Origin: Promethearchaeota archaeon
GTDB lineage: Archaea; Asgardarchaeota; Lokiarchaeia; Sigyniarchaeales; SOKP01
DNA length: 40,912 bases
NCBI GenBank assembly: GCA_019894855.1
Contig: JAGXNS010000010.1
Span: 1 to 40,912 of the forward strand
Direction of reading: 5' to 3'
The notes beneath the pieces were generated by a model, which worked only from the letters and a program-made list of their open reading frames with translations, ran no database searches and was not told where the DNA came from. Positions 1-9,979 of this stretch are shown here, piece after piece (the first letter of the stretch is position 1; each line of letters opens with the position of its first letter). The translations under genes were made by a program, and so were the position numbers.

Positions 1-2504
1 CGCTTGTACTTGCCATTTAATTCAAGTAATGAATCATGAGTCCCTTGCTCAAGTATCCCTTTCTTATCAGCACTCAATATAATAATATGATCTGCATTTT
101 TAATAGTTGAAAGCCGATGAGCAATAATTATAGTTGTTCTTCCATGCCTTGCTTTATCCAAAGCATCTTGGATTAATGTCTCAGTATAAGGATCAACGGA
201 AGAGGTTGCTTCATCAAGAATTAAGATCTTTGGATCCGTTATTAAAGCTCGAGCAAAAGCTATCAATTGACGCTGTCCAATTGATATATTAGAAGCATTC
301 TCTTTAAGTTTAGTATCATACTTTTTGTGTAATGCTTCAATGAAATTATGTAAACCGAGAAATTTTGATACTTCAATCATTTTCTCTTCTAAATCAGGTG
401 TAGGATTGTCGTAGGCATATAGTAAATTCTCTTTTATTGTTCCTGTAAATAGAAACGCATCTTGTGGCACCATACCAATTAGCTTGCGAAGATCATTCTT
501 ACTGATTTCTCTAATATCTATATTGTCAAGGGTTACTTTTCCATCATTTACATCATAAAATCGAGAAATCAGTTTGGTTATAGTTGTTTTACCTGCACCA
601 GTTTCCCCAACGATAGCCATAGTTTTACCAGAAGGAATATCTAAATCTACGTTCTTTAACACAAAACCCTTTGATTGTTCGTGCTGAATTATTTTCTTTT
701 CTTCATCTAATGCATCTCTAACTACTTTGGGAATTTGGTCGTAAACTTCTCTTTCAATTGTGATAGAAGCTAACATCCTAAGCATGGATTGAGGCGACAT
801 ACGTGGCATACCTCCTCCCATCATTCCACCGCCTTCGCCCATTCCACTACTTGAAGATTGAATTGTAGCTTTACCTTTCAAATTTTTCTCTAGGAATTTA
901 CTCATTTGTAAGATTGCTTCAGGAGGTAGAGCTGGAATAGATACTTCTTCTTGATCATCTGTTGAATCTGATCCTTTAAAGGATGTTTTTAACTCCGGAT
1001 GATTAACAGCATTATCCGTGCCCGGTACAGCATAATTAAATTCAGCTAATATAGTGTCAATTAGTTTTGGAGATTCAGAAGGATTTTGCCCCATTAGGCT
1101 CATAAATAATTTCTGTCTAATATTTTGAGGCATAAGCATGACATTCTTCATCATAAAAGAAGAATATGGTTCTGGAAGTGCTTTCGTAAAATCCATCGCT
1201 CGTTCCATCATTTGTTTCATCATTGGATTATCTGATAAGTTTGGAGGTCCTGACATTCCCGGCGGACTCATAGCTTGGGATCCGATTTGAGGCGATTCTG
1301 ATTTAACATTAGCAACTTCCCCATTTTCTAAAGTATAACCAAAATTTACAGAATCAAATCCTATCTCCCCAATCACATTTTCAAGTAGTTTTGGGTTTTC
1401 ACTATCTGGAATTTCGACTTTTTCCTCAAGTAAAGAATATATTCTATCACTCGCTGCTAACGCAGCTGCGATCATCTCTTGAATCTGCATTAATGTCATA
1501 AAAGGTCTAAAAAATTGTCCTAAAATACTAATAAATGCACTTAAAACTCCGACTGAAACTGTAGTTCCAAATATAGAGACATCTCCTAAAACTACAAAGC
1601 CTCCTGCCAATAAAATGCCTGCAGTAAGTAGTGTAGTAACGAGCGAAATTAAAGGAAAGATTGTACCCATAAATTTCCTTATTTTTAACATAGCGTTATA
1701 ATTAGCTGTGTTTGCTTCATCAAACTCATCAGAAGCCTTTTTTTCCTGCCCGTATGCTTGAACAACCTTTGCTCCTGCAATATTTTCTTGGATTGAGGAG
1801 GTAACTTTGCCGATTGTTTTTCTAGACTCTTTAAAGAGGTTCATTGCTACTTTTCTAAATAAATAAGTAAAGAAAAAGAATATCGGAAAAATAACTAAAG
1901 AGAGTAGAGCGAGGTATGGATTGAGAAAAAACATTATGATGATCGTGAGAACTAAACCAACAATACTTGAAATAATTGCAACGAATTGGCCTCCTACTAA
2001 CTGATTAAGTTGAGTTACATCGTTAGTTGTTATAGACATTATATCCCCAGACGATCGTTTGTCAAAATAACTTAAAGACATATCTTGTAGTTTATAAAAA
2101 AGGTCATTTCTAACTTCAAAAGTAATTTTTTGCGATATTTTCCCCATACCGTACTGAGCAACATAAGTTGTAATTGCCATGATTACAAGTAATGAGATGA
2201 AAATGCTACTCATAATAACAATAAAGAGAATATTTTTAGCAATAATACCATTATCAATTATGCTTGCTGAAATAATGGGACTTACTGAAGTTATAAGCGT
2301 TCCAATTAATAATAAAGTAAAAAAACTTAGGAATTTCCACTTATAACGACCCAAATATGAAAAAAGCCATTTCCATAATTCACGTCGAGAGTGTTCTAAT
2401 TTAGACTTACCACTATCCATCGTAAACCTATGGTGCATACCAACACTAGGTTGAATTATTTCCTTTTCTTCATTATCTTTATCTTTATGATTATTACTCA
2501 TCAT
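1..2504 (-). CDS. ABC exporter half-transporter (TMD+NBD), C-terminus cut by window edge, with a large insertion inside the NBD
   Basis: Reverse-strand translation by eye: MSNNHKDKDNEEKE...; A-loop strand IGEIGFDSVNFGYTLENGE; Walker A GETGAGKTT; signature-like NISIGQRQ; Walker B ILILDEATSSVD; H-loop IIIAHRLST. Absent from the ORF track because it runs off the edge. Start ATG at 2502-2504 (or 2499-2501) overlaps the stop of the next gene. Confidence 0.92.
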   Translation of the reverse strand, partial: MMSNNHKDKDNEEKEIIQPSVGMHHRFTMDSGKSKLEHSRRELWKWLFSYLGRYKWKFLSFFTLLLIGTLITSVSPIISASIIDNGIIAKNILFIVIMSSIFISLLVIMAITTYVAQYGMGKISQKITFEVRNDLFYKLQDMSLSYFDKRSSGDIMSITTNDVTQLNQLVGGQFVAIISSIVGLVLTIIIMFFLNPYLALLSLVIFPIFFFFTYLFRKVAMNLFKESRKTIGKVTSSIQENIAGAKVVQAYGQEKKASDEFDEANTANYNAMLKIRKFMGTIFPLISLVTTLLTAGILLAGGFVVLGDVSIFGTTVSVGVLSAFISILGQFFRPFMTLMQIQEMIAAALAASDRIYSLLEEKVEIPDSENPKLLENVIGEIGFDSVNFGYTLENGEVANVKSESPQIGSQAMSPPGMSGPPNLSDNPMMKQMMERAMDFTKALPEPYSSFMMKNVMLMPQNIRQKLFMSLMGQNPSESPKLIDTILAEFNYAVPGTDNAVNHPELKTSFKGSDSTDDQEEVSIPALPPEAILQMSKFLEKNLKGKATIQSSSSGMGEGGGMMGGGMPRMSPQSMLRMLASITIEREVYDQIPKVVRDALDEEKKIIQHEQSKGFVLKNVDLDIPSGKTMAIVGETGAGKTTITKLISRFYDVNDGKVTLDNIDIREISKNDLRKLIGMVPQDAFLFTGTIKENLLYAYDNPTPDLEEKMIEVSKFLGLHNFIEALHKKYDTKLKENASNISIGQRQLIAFARALITDPKILILDEATSSVDPYTETLIQDALDKARHGRTTIIIAHRLSTIKNADHIIILSADKKGILEQGTHDSLLELNGKYK

Positions 2505-4239
2505 AGGTTCCTCTTTTAGATTTTTGTTTTTGAAATAAAGTTTCAAATATTTGTTTATATAAAACATTTGATTTGATTAATTCCTCATGATTACCTAAGC
2601 CAACTACGCGACCTCTATCTAAGATTAATATTAAATCCGCATTTCGAATCGTGGATATACGTTGTGTGATAATTATGGTCGTTGTATCTTTCATTATTTT
2701 TGCAAGAGCTTTCTGTATTTTAAATTCCGTTTCGACATCAACAGAGCTAGTAGAATCATCGAAAATCAAAATTTTTGGTTTTACAATTAAAGCCCGAGCA
2801 ATAGATAAACGTTGCTTCTGCCCTCCTGATAATCTAGTTCCTCTTTCCCCTACTAATGAATCGTAACCTTTTGGTAAGGTTGTAATAAAATCGTGTAATT
2901 CTGCAATTTTAGCAGCCTCTACGATTTCTTCCCTTCTAGCATCTTCCTTACCATACGCTATATTTTCCGCGATAGTTTTATTAAACAAATAAGTCTCTTG
3001 AGACACTAATCCAATATTTCTTCGTAAATCTTTCAATACATAATTTCTTACATCGATATCGTCAATCTTGATAGTACCTTCATTGATTTCATAAAACCTC
3101 GGAATTAAACTTATTATCGTTGATTTTCCGGAGCCAGTCGTGCCCAATATCGCGAGTTTTTTCCCCTCCGGGATTTTAAATGAAATATTTTTCAAGATTC
3201 TGTGTTCGGATGTGTAGCCAAAAGATACGTTTTCAAAAACGATTTCACCTTTAGCAGATTTTAGAGGAATTGCGTCTGGGGAATCTTCAATTTCAGGTGC
3301 AGAATCAAGGATTTCTCTCACGCGTGTAAGTGCAGCATCAGCTTGGACATAAAGCAACATAATTTGCCCCAACATTACTATAGGGAATCCAAGTGAAGCT
3401 ATAAAAGAGATCAATGTAATAATTGTATCTAATGCCATTTTTCCCTCAATATACCACATTCCTCCGAGGAAAAAAGTGATGATTGTCATGAAACCAATTA
3501 CTACAAAAACAATGGGCATGTATAAGGAGTTAAATTTAACAGAGTCAACGCTGGCTTTATAAAATCTTTTATTATTGATTTGAAACTTTTGACGTTCTTT
3601 ATTTTGAGTGTTAAACATTCTAACAACTTCAGCTCCCACGATATTTTCTCTAATTGTACTAGTTAATTCGCCAAAACTCTGTCGTGTTTCTAAGAAGATC
3701 GGCTTCAACTTTTTTGCGATGGAGTAAGATATTAGTAGAGAAACTCCCAATGCTGATATTAAAAAAATCGATAGTTCAAAGCTAAAAAGTAGAAAACCTA
3801 TAAAAACACCCCCCATTTGAAGAATTGATTGCAACCCTAAAGTTAATCCCATACCAAAAATCATTTGAGTCTCCTCAATATCGCTAGTGGCTCTTGAAAT
3901 TAATTGACCCGTTTCAGTCTTATCAAAAAATGAAAATGATTGGCGGTAGATTGCATTACTAATATCAGTTCGTAAATAATATATCGCTCTTGATGATACT
4001 TCTGCGCCTTTAAGTCTAGCGGTCCGGCTGGTAAAATACACTAAAAATGCGGAAACTAATATGAATAAGAAATTAACTAATAAATTGTCAACAGTAACAA
4101 CTTCAGCCCCAATCATTCTCCCTATAAATATGGGTGTAAACGTGTAAAAAATCGTCGATAATATAAGAAAAGTAAATTGAATAATGAAATCCTTTCTTGA
4201 TTTTGACCAATATTTAAATATCATTCGCATTGAATTCAT
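2494..4239 (-). CDS. ABC exporter half-transporter, degenerate-site partner of the adjacent gene
   Basis: 581 aa; Walker A GTTGSGKST, signature RLSGGQKQR, Walker B ILIFDDSTSSVD (Asp in place of catalytic Glu), switch loop IIITQRIST (Gln in place of His). Confidence 0.95.
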   Translation of the reverse strand: MNSMRMIFKYWSKSRKDFIIQFTFLILSTIFYTFTPIFIGRMIGAEVVTVDNLLVNFLFILVSAFLVYFTSRTARLKGAEVSSRAIYYLRTDISNAIYRQSFSFFDKTETGQLISRATSDIEETQMIFGMGLTLGLQSILQMGGVFIGFLLFSFELSIFLISALGVSLLISYSIAKKLKPIFLETRQSFGELTSTIRENIVGAEVVRMFNTQNKERQKFQINNKRFYKASVDSVKFNSLYMPIVFVVIGFMTIITFFLGGMWYIEGKMALDTIITLISFIASLGFPIVMLGQIMLLYVQADAALTRVREILDSAPEIEDSPDAIPLKSAKGEIVFENVSFGYTSEHRILKNISFKIPEGKKLAILGTTGSGKSTIISLIPRFYEINEGTIKIDDIDVRNYVLKDLRRNIGLVSQETYLFNKTIAENIAYGKEDARREEIVEAAKIAELHDFITTLPKGYDSLVGERGTRLSGGQKQRLSIARALIVKPKILIFDDSTSSVDVETEFKIQKALAKIMKDTTTIIITQRISTIRNADLILILDRGRVVGLGNHEELIKSNVLYKQIFETLFQKQKSKRGTYDE

Positions 4240-4246
4240 GAATATC

Positions 4247-4786
4247 CTACTCCTCTGATTTAAAATTATTTATTTTTTGCAGTTTTAATTTTTCTTTTTT
4301 TATTTTTCGCAATATTTCATTCACATCATCTTCCATAGATGTCAAAGCGTTCATTTTTTCTTCAATAGATATGTCCTTCTGCATTAAGTATTCAACTGGA
4401 CTAGACCACACACAAAAGGTCGCTCCTTTTAGAAACTTCTCATGATCAAATTCTAAACCACTTTCTGGAAATCGATGTTTGATAAACTCAAATATTTTTC
4501 CGATTTTTTGACGAAGATCTGATAATTTATTTATTCCTTTTTCGGTTAGAAAATATAAGTGTTTAGGTCGACCAGTATCCTTACTTACATCGTCTTTTTT
4601 TGATAAATAACCTTCTTTTGCTAATTCTTTCATCATTCGATAGATCTTCGAGTGTGGTATATTTCCAAACTTCTTTAAATCGTAGTAAGTTAATCCTTTC
4701 GGAAAATCTTTGACTGTGTTGAATATAAATATAGTTTTTAAATCCTCTGAGAACTCTATGAAGAATTTAAATCCTTTAGGCCACAT
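4247..4786 (-). CDS. PadR-like winged-helix transcriptional regulator
   Basis: 179 aa; HSKIYRMMKELAKEGYLSKKDDVSKDTGRPKHLYFLTEKG resembles PadR wHTH plus wing. First gene of the ABC operon (8 nt gap). Confidence 0.7.
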   Translation of the reverse strand: MWPKGFKFFIEFSEDLKTIFIFNTVKDFPKGLTYYDLKKFGNIPHSKIYRMMKELAKEGYLSKKDDVSKDTGRPKHLYFLTEKGINKLSDLRQKIGKIFEFIKHRFPESGLEFDHEKFLKGATFCVWSSPVEYLMQKDISIEEKMNALTSMEDDVNEILRKIKKEKLKLQKINNFKSEE

Positions 4787-4818
4787 TTTTGTATAAAAGA
4801 TATAAATAAGAAAGTTTT

Positions 4819-4882
4819 TTTCAAAATGAAATATTATGAAAGACCAAATAGTCTTTAATTTATAATATTTTTCATTTTGAAA
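4819..4882. promoter_or_regulatory. Nested inverted repeat, candidate operator/promoter of the PadR-ABC operon
   Basis: Arms TTTCAAAATGAAATATTAT (4819-4837) and ATAATATTTTTCATTTTGAAA (4862-4882); 12-bp perfect outer arms plus 7 bp with a 2-nt bulge. An inner AAAGAC/GTCTTT hairpin lies at 4839-4856. Confidence 0.6.
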
Positions 4883-4956
4883 TATTAATTCTTTTATGAA
4901 ATCATTTTATAATTAATCGCGATTATTTATATTAAAATTATAATTAAACGATTAAA

Positions 4957-6285
4957 ATGACTGAGGTTTTTATATCAGATACAAAAATGGGTGTTAGTAA
5001 GGCTGTAAATGAGATATTTACGAATTTATTAAAATCTAAACCAATCTTAAAAAACTCAAAAGAAGTATATATTAAGGTAAATGGAATTGATTCGAAGAAA
5101 CACGCATACACATCTCCCGAAGTACTTAAAGAGGTGATAAAATATCTTGGAGATAGAGGTGCCAAGATTTATGTAATGGAGAATTCTACTCAAGCAAACA
5201 TGACTCGAATTGTATTCGCAATCAATGGCTTTAAAGATGTATGTGATGAAACTGGCGCAAATATAATATATTTAGACGAAGAGGATACGGAAACTTTTGA
5301 ATTTAAGGGGAAATCTTCTGCCGAAGATAAATCTAAGGGATATAACTTAAAAACTTTTAGATTGCCTAAAACTATAATTAAAATCATGAAAAATAGGGAT
5401 TCAATCACTTATATAAATCTTCCTAAACTTAAAACTCATTCAATGGCAGGAGTGACGCTCGGAATAAAAAATCAATGGGGATTTCCCCAACATGCTGATC
5501 GAGGAAAAGATCATAACTATAATCTACATTCTAAATTAGTAGACGTTTATGAATATATTAAACCAGACATAACGATTATTGATGGAATTGAGGGCACAAT
5601 TCACGGACATTACCCGCCTACAGCATGGGAGGATCGGCTAGTGAAACATTTTAATATTTTAATAGGTGGAAGAGACACATTAGCCGTAGATGTCGTTGGA
5701 GCAAGGGTTTTTGGGTTAACCTTAGACGATATTCCTCACCTTAAAATAGCTAACAAGAGAGGATTGGGACAAGGGGATTTAAGTAAAATTCAAGTAGTAG
5801 GTAAAAATTTGGACGAATATACAGAGAAATACCCTTGGGATTTATTACAAGAGTTCCCTGAGGATGTTATGATTGTGAAAGGTACTGAATTATTATGTAG
5901 AGAAGGTTGCCAAAACAATCCCTTAGCTACTTTACAAGTATTTGCTTATGATCATCAAGAGAAATTCAAAGGAGGTTGGTTCTTAGTAATGGGCAAAGGT
6001 CACGACGAAAATCTTGTAGAAATCTTGAAAGAAAAAGGTTTAGACAAAGGATTAGTTGCAGGATATTGTGCTATTAATGAGGTGGGTGAACGACTTCGGA
6101 GTGAATTCGGGAAACGTAAAGTATTTTTTTCTGGCGATTGCAATAATTTAGCTGACACAGTAAAAGCCATTCTTAAATTATCAAAAATGACCGTTTTTGA
6201 TTTAGTATCACTTTCCACCGAAGAGTTGATGTCCCTTATTGATAGTGCTAAGGAACACGGCAGTACCGCTTTAGTTCCATTGTAA
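4957..6285 (+). CDS. DUF362 domain-containing protein
   Basis: 442 aa; LPKLKTHSMAGVTLGIKNQWG and overall layout typical of DUF362. Confidence 0.85.
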   Translation: MTEVFISDTKMGVSKAVNEIFTNLLKSKPILKNSKEVYIKVNGIDSKKHAYTSPEVLKEVIKYLGDRGAKIYVMENSTQANMTRIVFAINGFKDVCDETGANIIYLDEEDTETFEFKGKSSAEDKSKGYNLKTFRLPKTIIKIMKNRDSITYINLPKLKTHSMAGVTLGIKNQWGFPQHADRGKDHNYNLHSKLVDVYEYIKPDITIIDGIEGTIHGHYPPTAWEDRLVKHFNILIGGRDTLAVDVVGARVFGLTLDDIPHLKIANKRGLGQGDLSKIQVVGKNLDEYTEKYPWDLLQEFPEDVMIVKGTELLCREGCQNNPLATLQVFAYDHQEKFKGGWFLVMGKGHDENLVEILKEKGLDKGLVAGYCAINEVGERLRSEFGKRKVFFSGDCNNLADTVKAILKLSKMTVFDLVSLSTEELMSLIDSAKEHGSTALVPL

Positions 6286-6388
6286 TAATAAAATTAATAC
6301 CTTTTTTTATTTCTTCTTCTTAACGAATTTACATTTTTGTAAGTGTAAAATAACATTTTATTAATAAGATGGTTTAATAAATTTAATA

Positions 6389-7132
6389 ATGGATTTTGAA
6401 TCAAAATATTTTGAAATAAGACAATTCCTCTCGATTTCTGAGCTAGAATTTAATTTGGATAAAAAGATTGATGAATTTTATGATTCAGATAGTCTTAAGA
6501 TGGAAATTTTAAGTAAAATCACCCAATTTATCTATTATTTTTCAATTTTTAAGAATATAAAACCTTTTATGAATTCTGTATATTACTGCATAGAAACTAC
6601 TTTAGATATTGGAGTTGAATCCGTAAGTGATTTTAAAGAACTTCTAGTAAAAAATGCGTTGATGAAATTTGTTCAAGAATATATTGATTACGCTCAATTA
6701 ACACAAAAAAGACAGGTAATGAATCTTTTATCAGATTCATTTGAGAAACTTCAAATTCAGCCTTTAATCATTAATTTAGGGTTACTTCTTAAACCTATGT
6801 ATCAAGATAAGGATTATCTTGATAGAGCAAATAAGAAGAAGGAAGTAAAAATCTCTTATTTCCTTCTTAATGAGATTGAAATTAAAATTAAAACCATTAT
6901 TGATGGATGGTTGAAGGTTCAAGCTATTGCATTAAACAATCAAGACGAAATTAAAACAGAATTGGGAAAAAAATATGAAGATTTAGCGAGTAATTTTAAA
7001 ATTATTAAAGGCTCTGATATTTACAAAAAACTTTTCAAAGAAATAATGGAAATGCTCTCAATGAGACTTACCATGATTAGTTTAACGGAATCGATATCGG
7101 ACAACTCATTTGAACCTATTCCAATAAAATAA
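6389..7132 (+). CDS. Hypothetical alpha-helical protein
   Basis: 247 aa open frame with coding-like composition; no recognised motif. Confidence 0.6.
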   Translation: MDFESKYFEIRQFLSISELEFNLDKKIDEFYDSDSLKMEILSKITQFIYYFSIFKNIKPFMNSVYYCIETTLDIGVESVSDFKELLVKNALMKFVQEYIDYAQLTQKRQVMNLLSDSFEKLQIQPLIINLGLLLKPMYQDKDYLDRANKKKEVKISYFLLNEIEIKIKTIIDGWLKVQAIALNNQDEIKTELGKKYEDLASNFKIIKGSDIYKKLFKEIMEMLSMRLTMISLTESISDNSFEPIPIK

Positions 7133-7300
7133 ACTCCTTACTCAAAGTTCTGATTGTTGCTCCATTCCATAATTCTATGTTTTTAAAAATTGGAATAATT
7201 TGAACATTTATGATATTGAAATCTATTAAATCTTAGATAAGTAAATTATTAAATACAAATTTTGATATTATATTTAAAAAAACAATAATTTACTCCTAGT

Positions 7301-8782
7301 GTGAGAAAATTGGAAGAAAACGATAAACCTTTAACCCCTGAAGAAATAGAGAAGCAGAAAAAGATCGTAGATGACCTATATAGAAAAGAAAAAGAAGATA
7401 GAGAGAATTACTTCAAGAGTTTCGAGGAAGAACGAAAAATTGCTTTTGAAGAGAGCAAAGATCTTATATCTTCATTAATTTCAGAGAAAAGTTTCATGAG
7501 AGAAAAACAAAGAGAACAAGATTTAATAAGAATGGAGATCAAACCTGAAATCGAAAAAATTGGTGAAGTGATTGAAAAATCCATAAGTGAAAAAGCTTTT
7601 CTGAGAGAGAAACACAGAGAAGAAGATCACATAAGGATCGATCTAAAACCTGATATTAGAGGGGTAGGTGAAGCAATAAGTAAAACTGTTGATGATAAAG
7701 CTTTTTTAATTGAAAAAAGGAGAGAATCTGATGAACTCAGAATGAAGATCAAACCTAACATTGAACATAAAGGAGAGGTAATCAGTAAAAATATTGATGA
7801 AAAAGCTTTTTTAATAGAAAAGAAGAAAGAGAGCGCTTCGGTATTGTTAGATTTAAAACCGGACACGCAAACTGCAAGTAATGCAATTAGTAAATCCATA
7901 GAGGAGAAGTCTTTTTTAAGAGAAAAACAAAGAGAAAGCGATCTCAGTAGAATGCAGATCAAACCAGACTTTCTGAAAACGGGTGAAGCAATAAGCAAAA
8001 CTATCGCTGAAAAAGCTTTTAGAATTGAGAAAAGAAAAGAGACCGAACAAAAAAAAATAGAAATACATCCAGATATTGTAGGTAAAGGAGAGGCAATAAA
8101 GGCAACGATTAACGAAAAAGTATTTCGAATTGATATGGAAAAAGATAAAGAACGAAAAATAAAAGAGTTGAAACCAGATATAACTAAAGCCGGAGAATCC
8201 ATTACCCAATCTATTGAAACAAAAGCTTTTAAACGCGAAACGCATAGAGAAAAAGATTTTGAGAGAACAGATTTGAAACCAGATTTCTTAAAAACCGGAC
8301 ACGCTATTAGCACTACAGTAGCTGAGAAAGCTTTTAGAATGGAAAAAAGTCGCGAAATTGACGAAAAAAAACGTGAACTAAAACCTGATATAAAAAAAAC
8401 CGCAGAATTAATAAGCAAATCTATGCAAGAAAAAGCTTTTTTACGAGAAAAGCACAGAATCGAGGATTCTAAACGGATGGAAATAAAACCAGACATAACA
8501 AAAGCGAGTCAAGCTATTAAATCTTCAATTGACGAAAAGGCGTTTAGAATTGAGAAACAAAAAGAGATGGACGAGAAAAGAATGAAATTAAAACCAGACT
8601 TTGAGAAATCTAGCGATGCTATTCAAAAAACAATCAGTGAAAAAGCATTTATTATTGAAAAACAAAAAACTCGCGATTCAGAACTAACAGAACTTAAACC
8701 AGATATTAAAGGTATTGGCTCTTTAATCGAAGGAAAGATTGAAAAAATTGAACAGAAGAAAAAGGACGAGAATACTACTTAA
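7301..8782 (+). CDS. Repeat protein made of twelve 35-residue charged helical repeats
   Basis: 493 aa, GTG start; repeats from residue 63 to 482 aligned on K[AS]F...[KH]P[DEN]. Confidence 0.9.
   Translation: MRKLEENDKPLTPEEIEKQKKIVDDLYRKEKEDRENYFKSFEEERKIAFEESKDLISSLISEKSFMREKQREQDLIRMEIKPEIEKIGEVIEKSISEKAFLREKHREEDHIRIDLKPDIRGVGEAISKTVDDKAFLIEKRRESDELRMKIKPNIEHKGEVISKNIDEKAFLIEKKKESASVLLDLKPDTQTASNAISKSIEEKSFLREKQRESDLSRMQIKPDFLKTGEAISKTIAEKAFRIEKRKETEQKKIEIHPDIVGKGEAIKATINEKVFRIDMEKDKERKIKELKPDITKAGESITQSIETKAFKRETHREKDFERTDLKPDFLKTGHAISTTVAEKAFRMEKSREIDEKKRELKPDIKKTAELISKSMQEKAFLREKHRIEDSKRMEIKPDITKASQAIKSSIDEKAFRIEKQKEMDEKRMKLKPDFEKSSDAIQKTISEKAFIIEKQKTRDSELTELKPDIKGIGSLIEGKIEKIEQKKKDENTT
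7487..8746 (+). repeat. 12 x 105-bp in-frame protein-coding tandem repeat
   Basis: Twelve consecutive 35-aa units with no indels, counted directly from the translation; consensus roughly KAFLREKxREeDxxRMxIKPDIxxxGEAISKSIxE. Confidence 0.9.
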
Positions 8783-8813
8783 AGGTTGAAATCTTCTTTA
8801 CTCTTATCTAAAG

Positions 8814-9317
8814 CTATAATTGGATGTCAAATCTGAATAAATTATTTAAATTCGTATTTTCTAATCTTTTTTTATATTGTAGAATTGAAGGGTCTATGTT
8901 TCCATTAAAATTCCTTATTGCAGATTCGAACCTATAATAAAAATCTTCCATAATTTGATGTAAAATTACTCTCTCTACTTGCAAATTGGTTTTTTTCGAA
9001 ATCGCAATCACTGATAATCTACCTCTCCTTTCGTATAAAATTCGACTCTCTTTAAAATTCACTTCTTGAATCTCATCGTTTATTGATTCAGGTTTAATCT
9101 CACTTATAAAAAGATTAAGTGCGTTAAGAAACCCACTTATCAAATCTTCATGAGAAGAAAATTTCGTGTTGCGCGTATATTTTTTGCTAAGCAGTAAAGA
9201 ACCGCTTACATTGTCTAAGAAGTAAATCGCGTGAAAACGATTATCATCTGAATTAAATTTTTCTATATTAAATCCATAAGTTTTTTCTATATTTTTATTA
9301 ATCCATTTGTACGACAT
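8814..9317 (-). CDS. Hypothetical protein, possibly longin/roadblock-like
   Basis: 167 aa; IYFLDNVSGSLLLSKKY...DLISGFLNALNLFISEI...RILYERRGRLSVIAIS... pattern resembles archaeal longin-like folds. Confidence 0.55.
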   Translation of the reverse strand: MSYKWINKNIEKTYGFNIEKFNSDDNRFHAIYFLDNVSGSLLLSKKYTRNTKFSSHEDLISGFLNALNLFISEIKPESINDEIQEVNFKESRILYERRGRLSVIAISKKTNLQVERVILHQIMEDFYYRFESAIRNFNGNIDPSILQYKKRLENTNLNNLFRFDIQL

Positions 9318-9490
9318 CTTTCGACTACTTTCTAACCTAAAACTATTCCTAATAAAAAATGAAAACGATTACGATTTAAAATGTAAATATTATTCTAGTG
9401 ACATCCTTATACTTTTCAAAAAAAAACTAAAAATTTAAAATAAAATCATTTCATTATTAGACATATACTCTTCTCATCACATTTTAAATT

Positions 9491-9964
9491 TTGATAAACA
9501 TGGGTGTAAATAACAACTACGGAAAACAAAAAAATAAAATTTCTATTGGAAAAATCTTATCAAGAGAGGATTTTAATTCTACTCTTTTCCCAGAAGAAGT
9601 TAAAATGGAAATCAACGAGGCTCCTTATTACTTGCTAATTTTCATTTCTCGCGAAGATTCAATAAAAATTAGCTGCTTTCCTACTAATACGAATGATATA
9701 AAAAAAATTCTAATTAAATTAATTGAGTTCTCGCCCGATCTAGTGAAGGGAATATCGACCATCCTTAACGAGCTTAACTTAAGTAAAGACATCCTCCATA
9801 CTACAGGAATTTGTTATGAGCTAGAAAATTGCTTCTATGAAACCTATCTGTTAGGAGACACTCTAAAATCGGGGACCATGTCTGTAGACGCTATAAAGGA
9901 AAAATTCCTCGCAATTGAGAAAATTGTCAATGTCTCAATAGAAGATATTCATATCCATAAGTAA
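9491..9964 (+). CDS. Hypothetical protein
   Basis: 157 aa ORF, no confident motif; 15 nt upstream of the RING-like ORF. Confidence 0.6.
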   Translation: MINMGVNNNYGKQKNKISIGKILSREDFNSTLFPEEVKMEINEAPYYLLIFISREDSIKISCFPTNTNDIKKILIKLIEFSPDLVKGISTILNELNLSKDILHTTGICYELENCFYETYLLGDTLKSGTMSVDAIKEKFLAIEKIVNVSIEDIHIHK

Positions 9965-9979
9965 TAAACATCTCAAGAA

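Noticed and set aside
7916-8245. 109-aa minus-strand ORF
   Set aside because: Second antisense shadow frame of the same repeats.
7627-8496. 289-aa minus-strand ORF opposite the repeat protein
   Set aside because: Antisense shadow: repetition of the sense codon pattern keeps the opposite frame open. Composition is Ser/Phe/Ile-rich and the sense frame is clearly coding.
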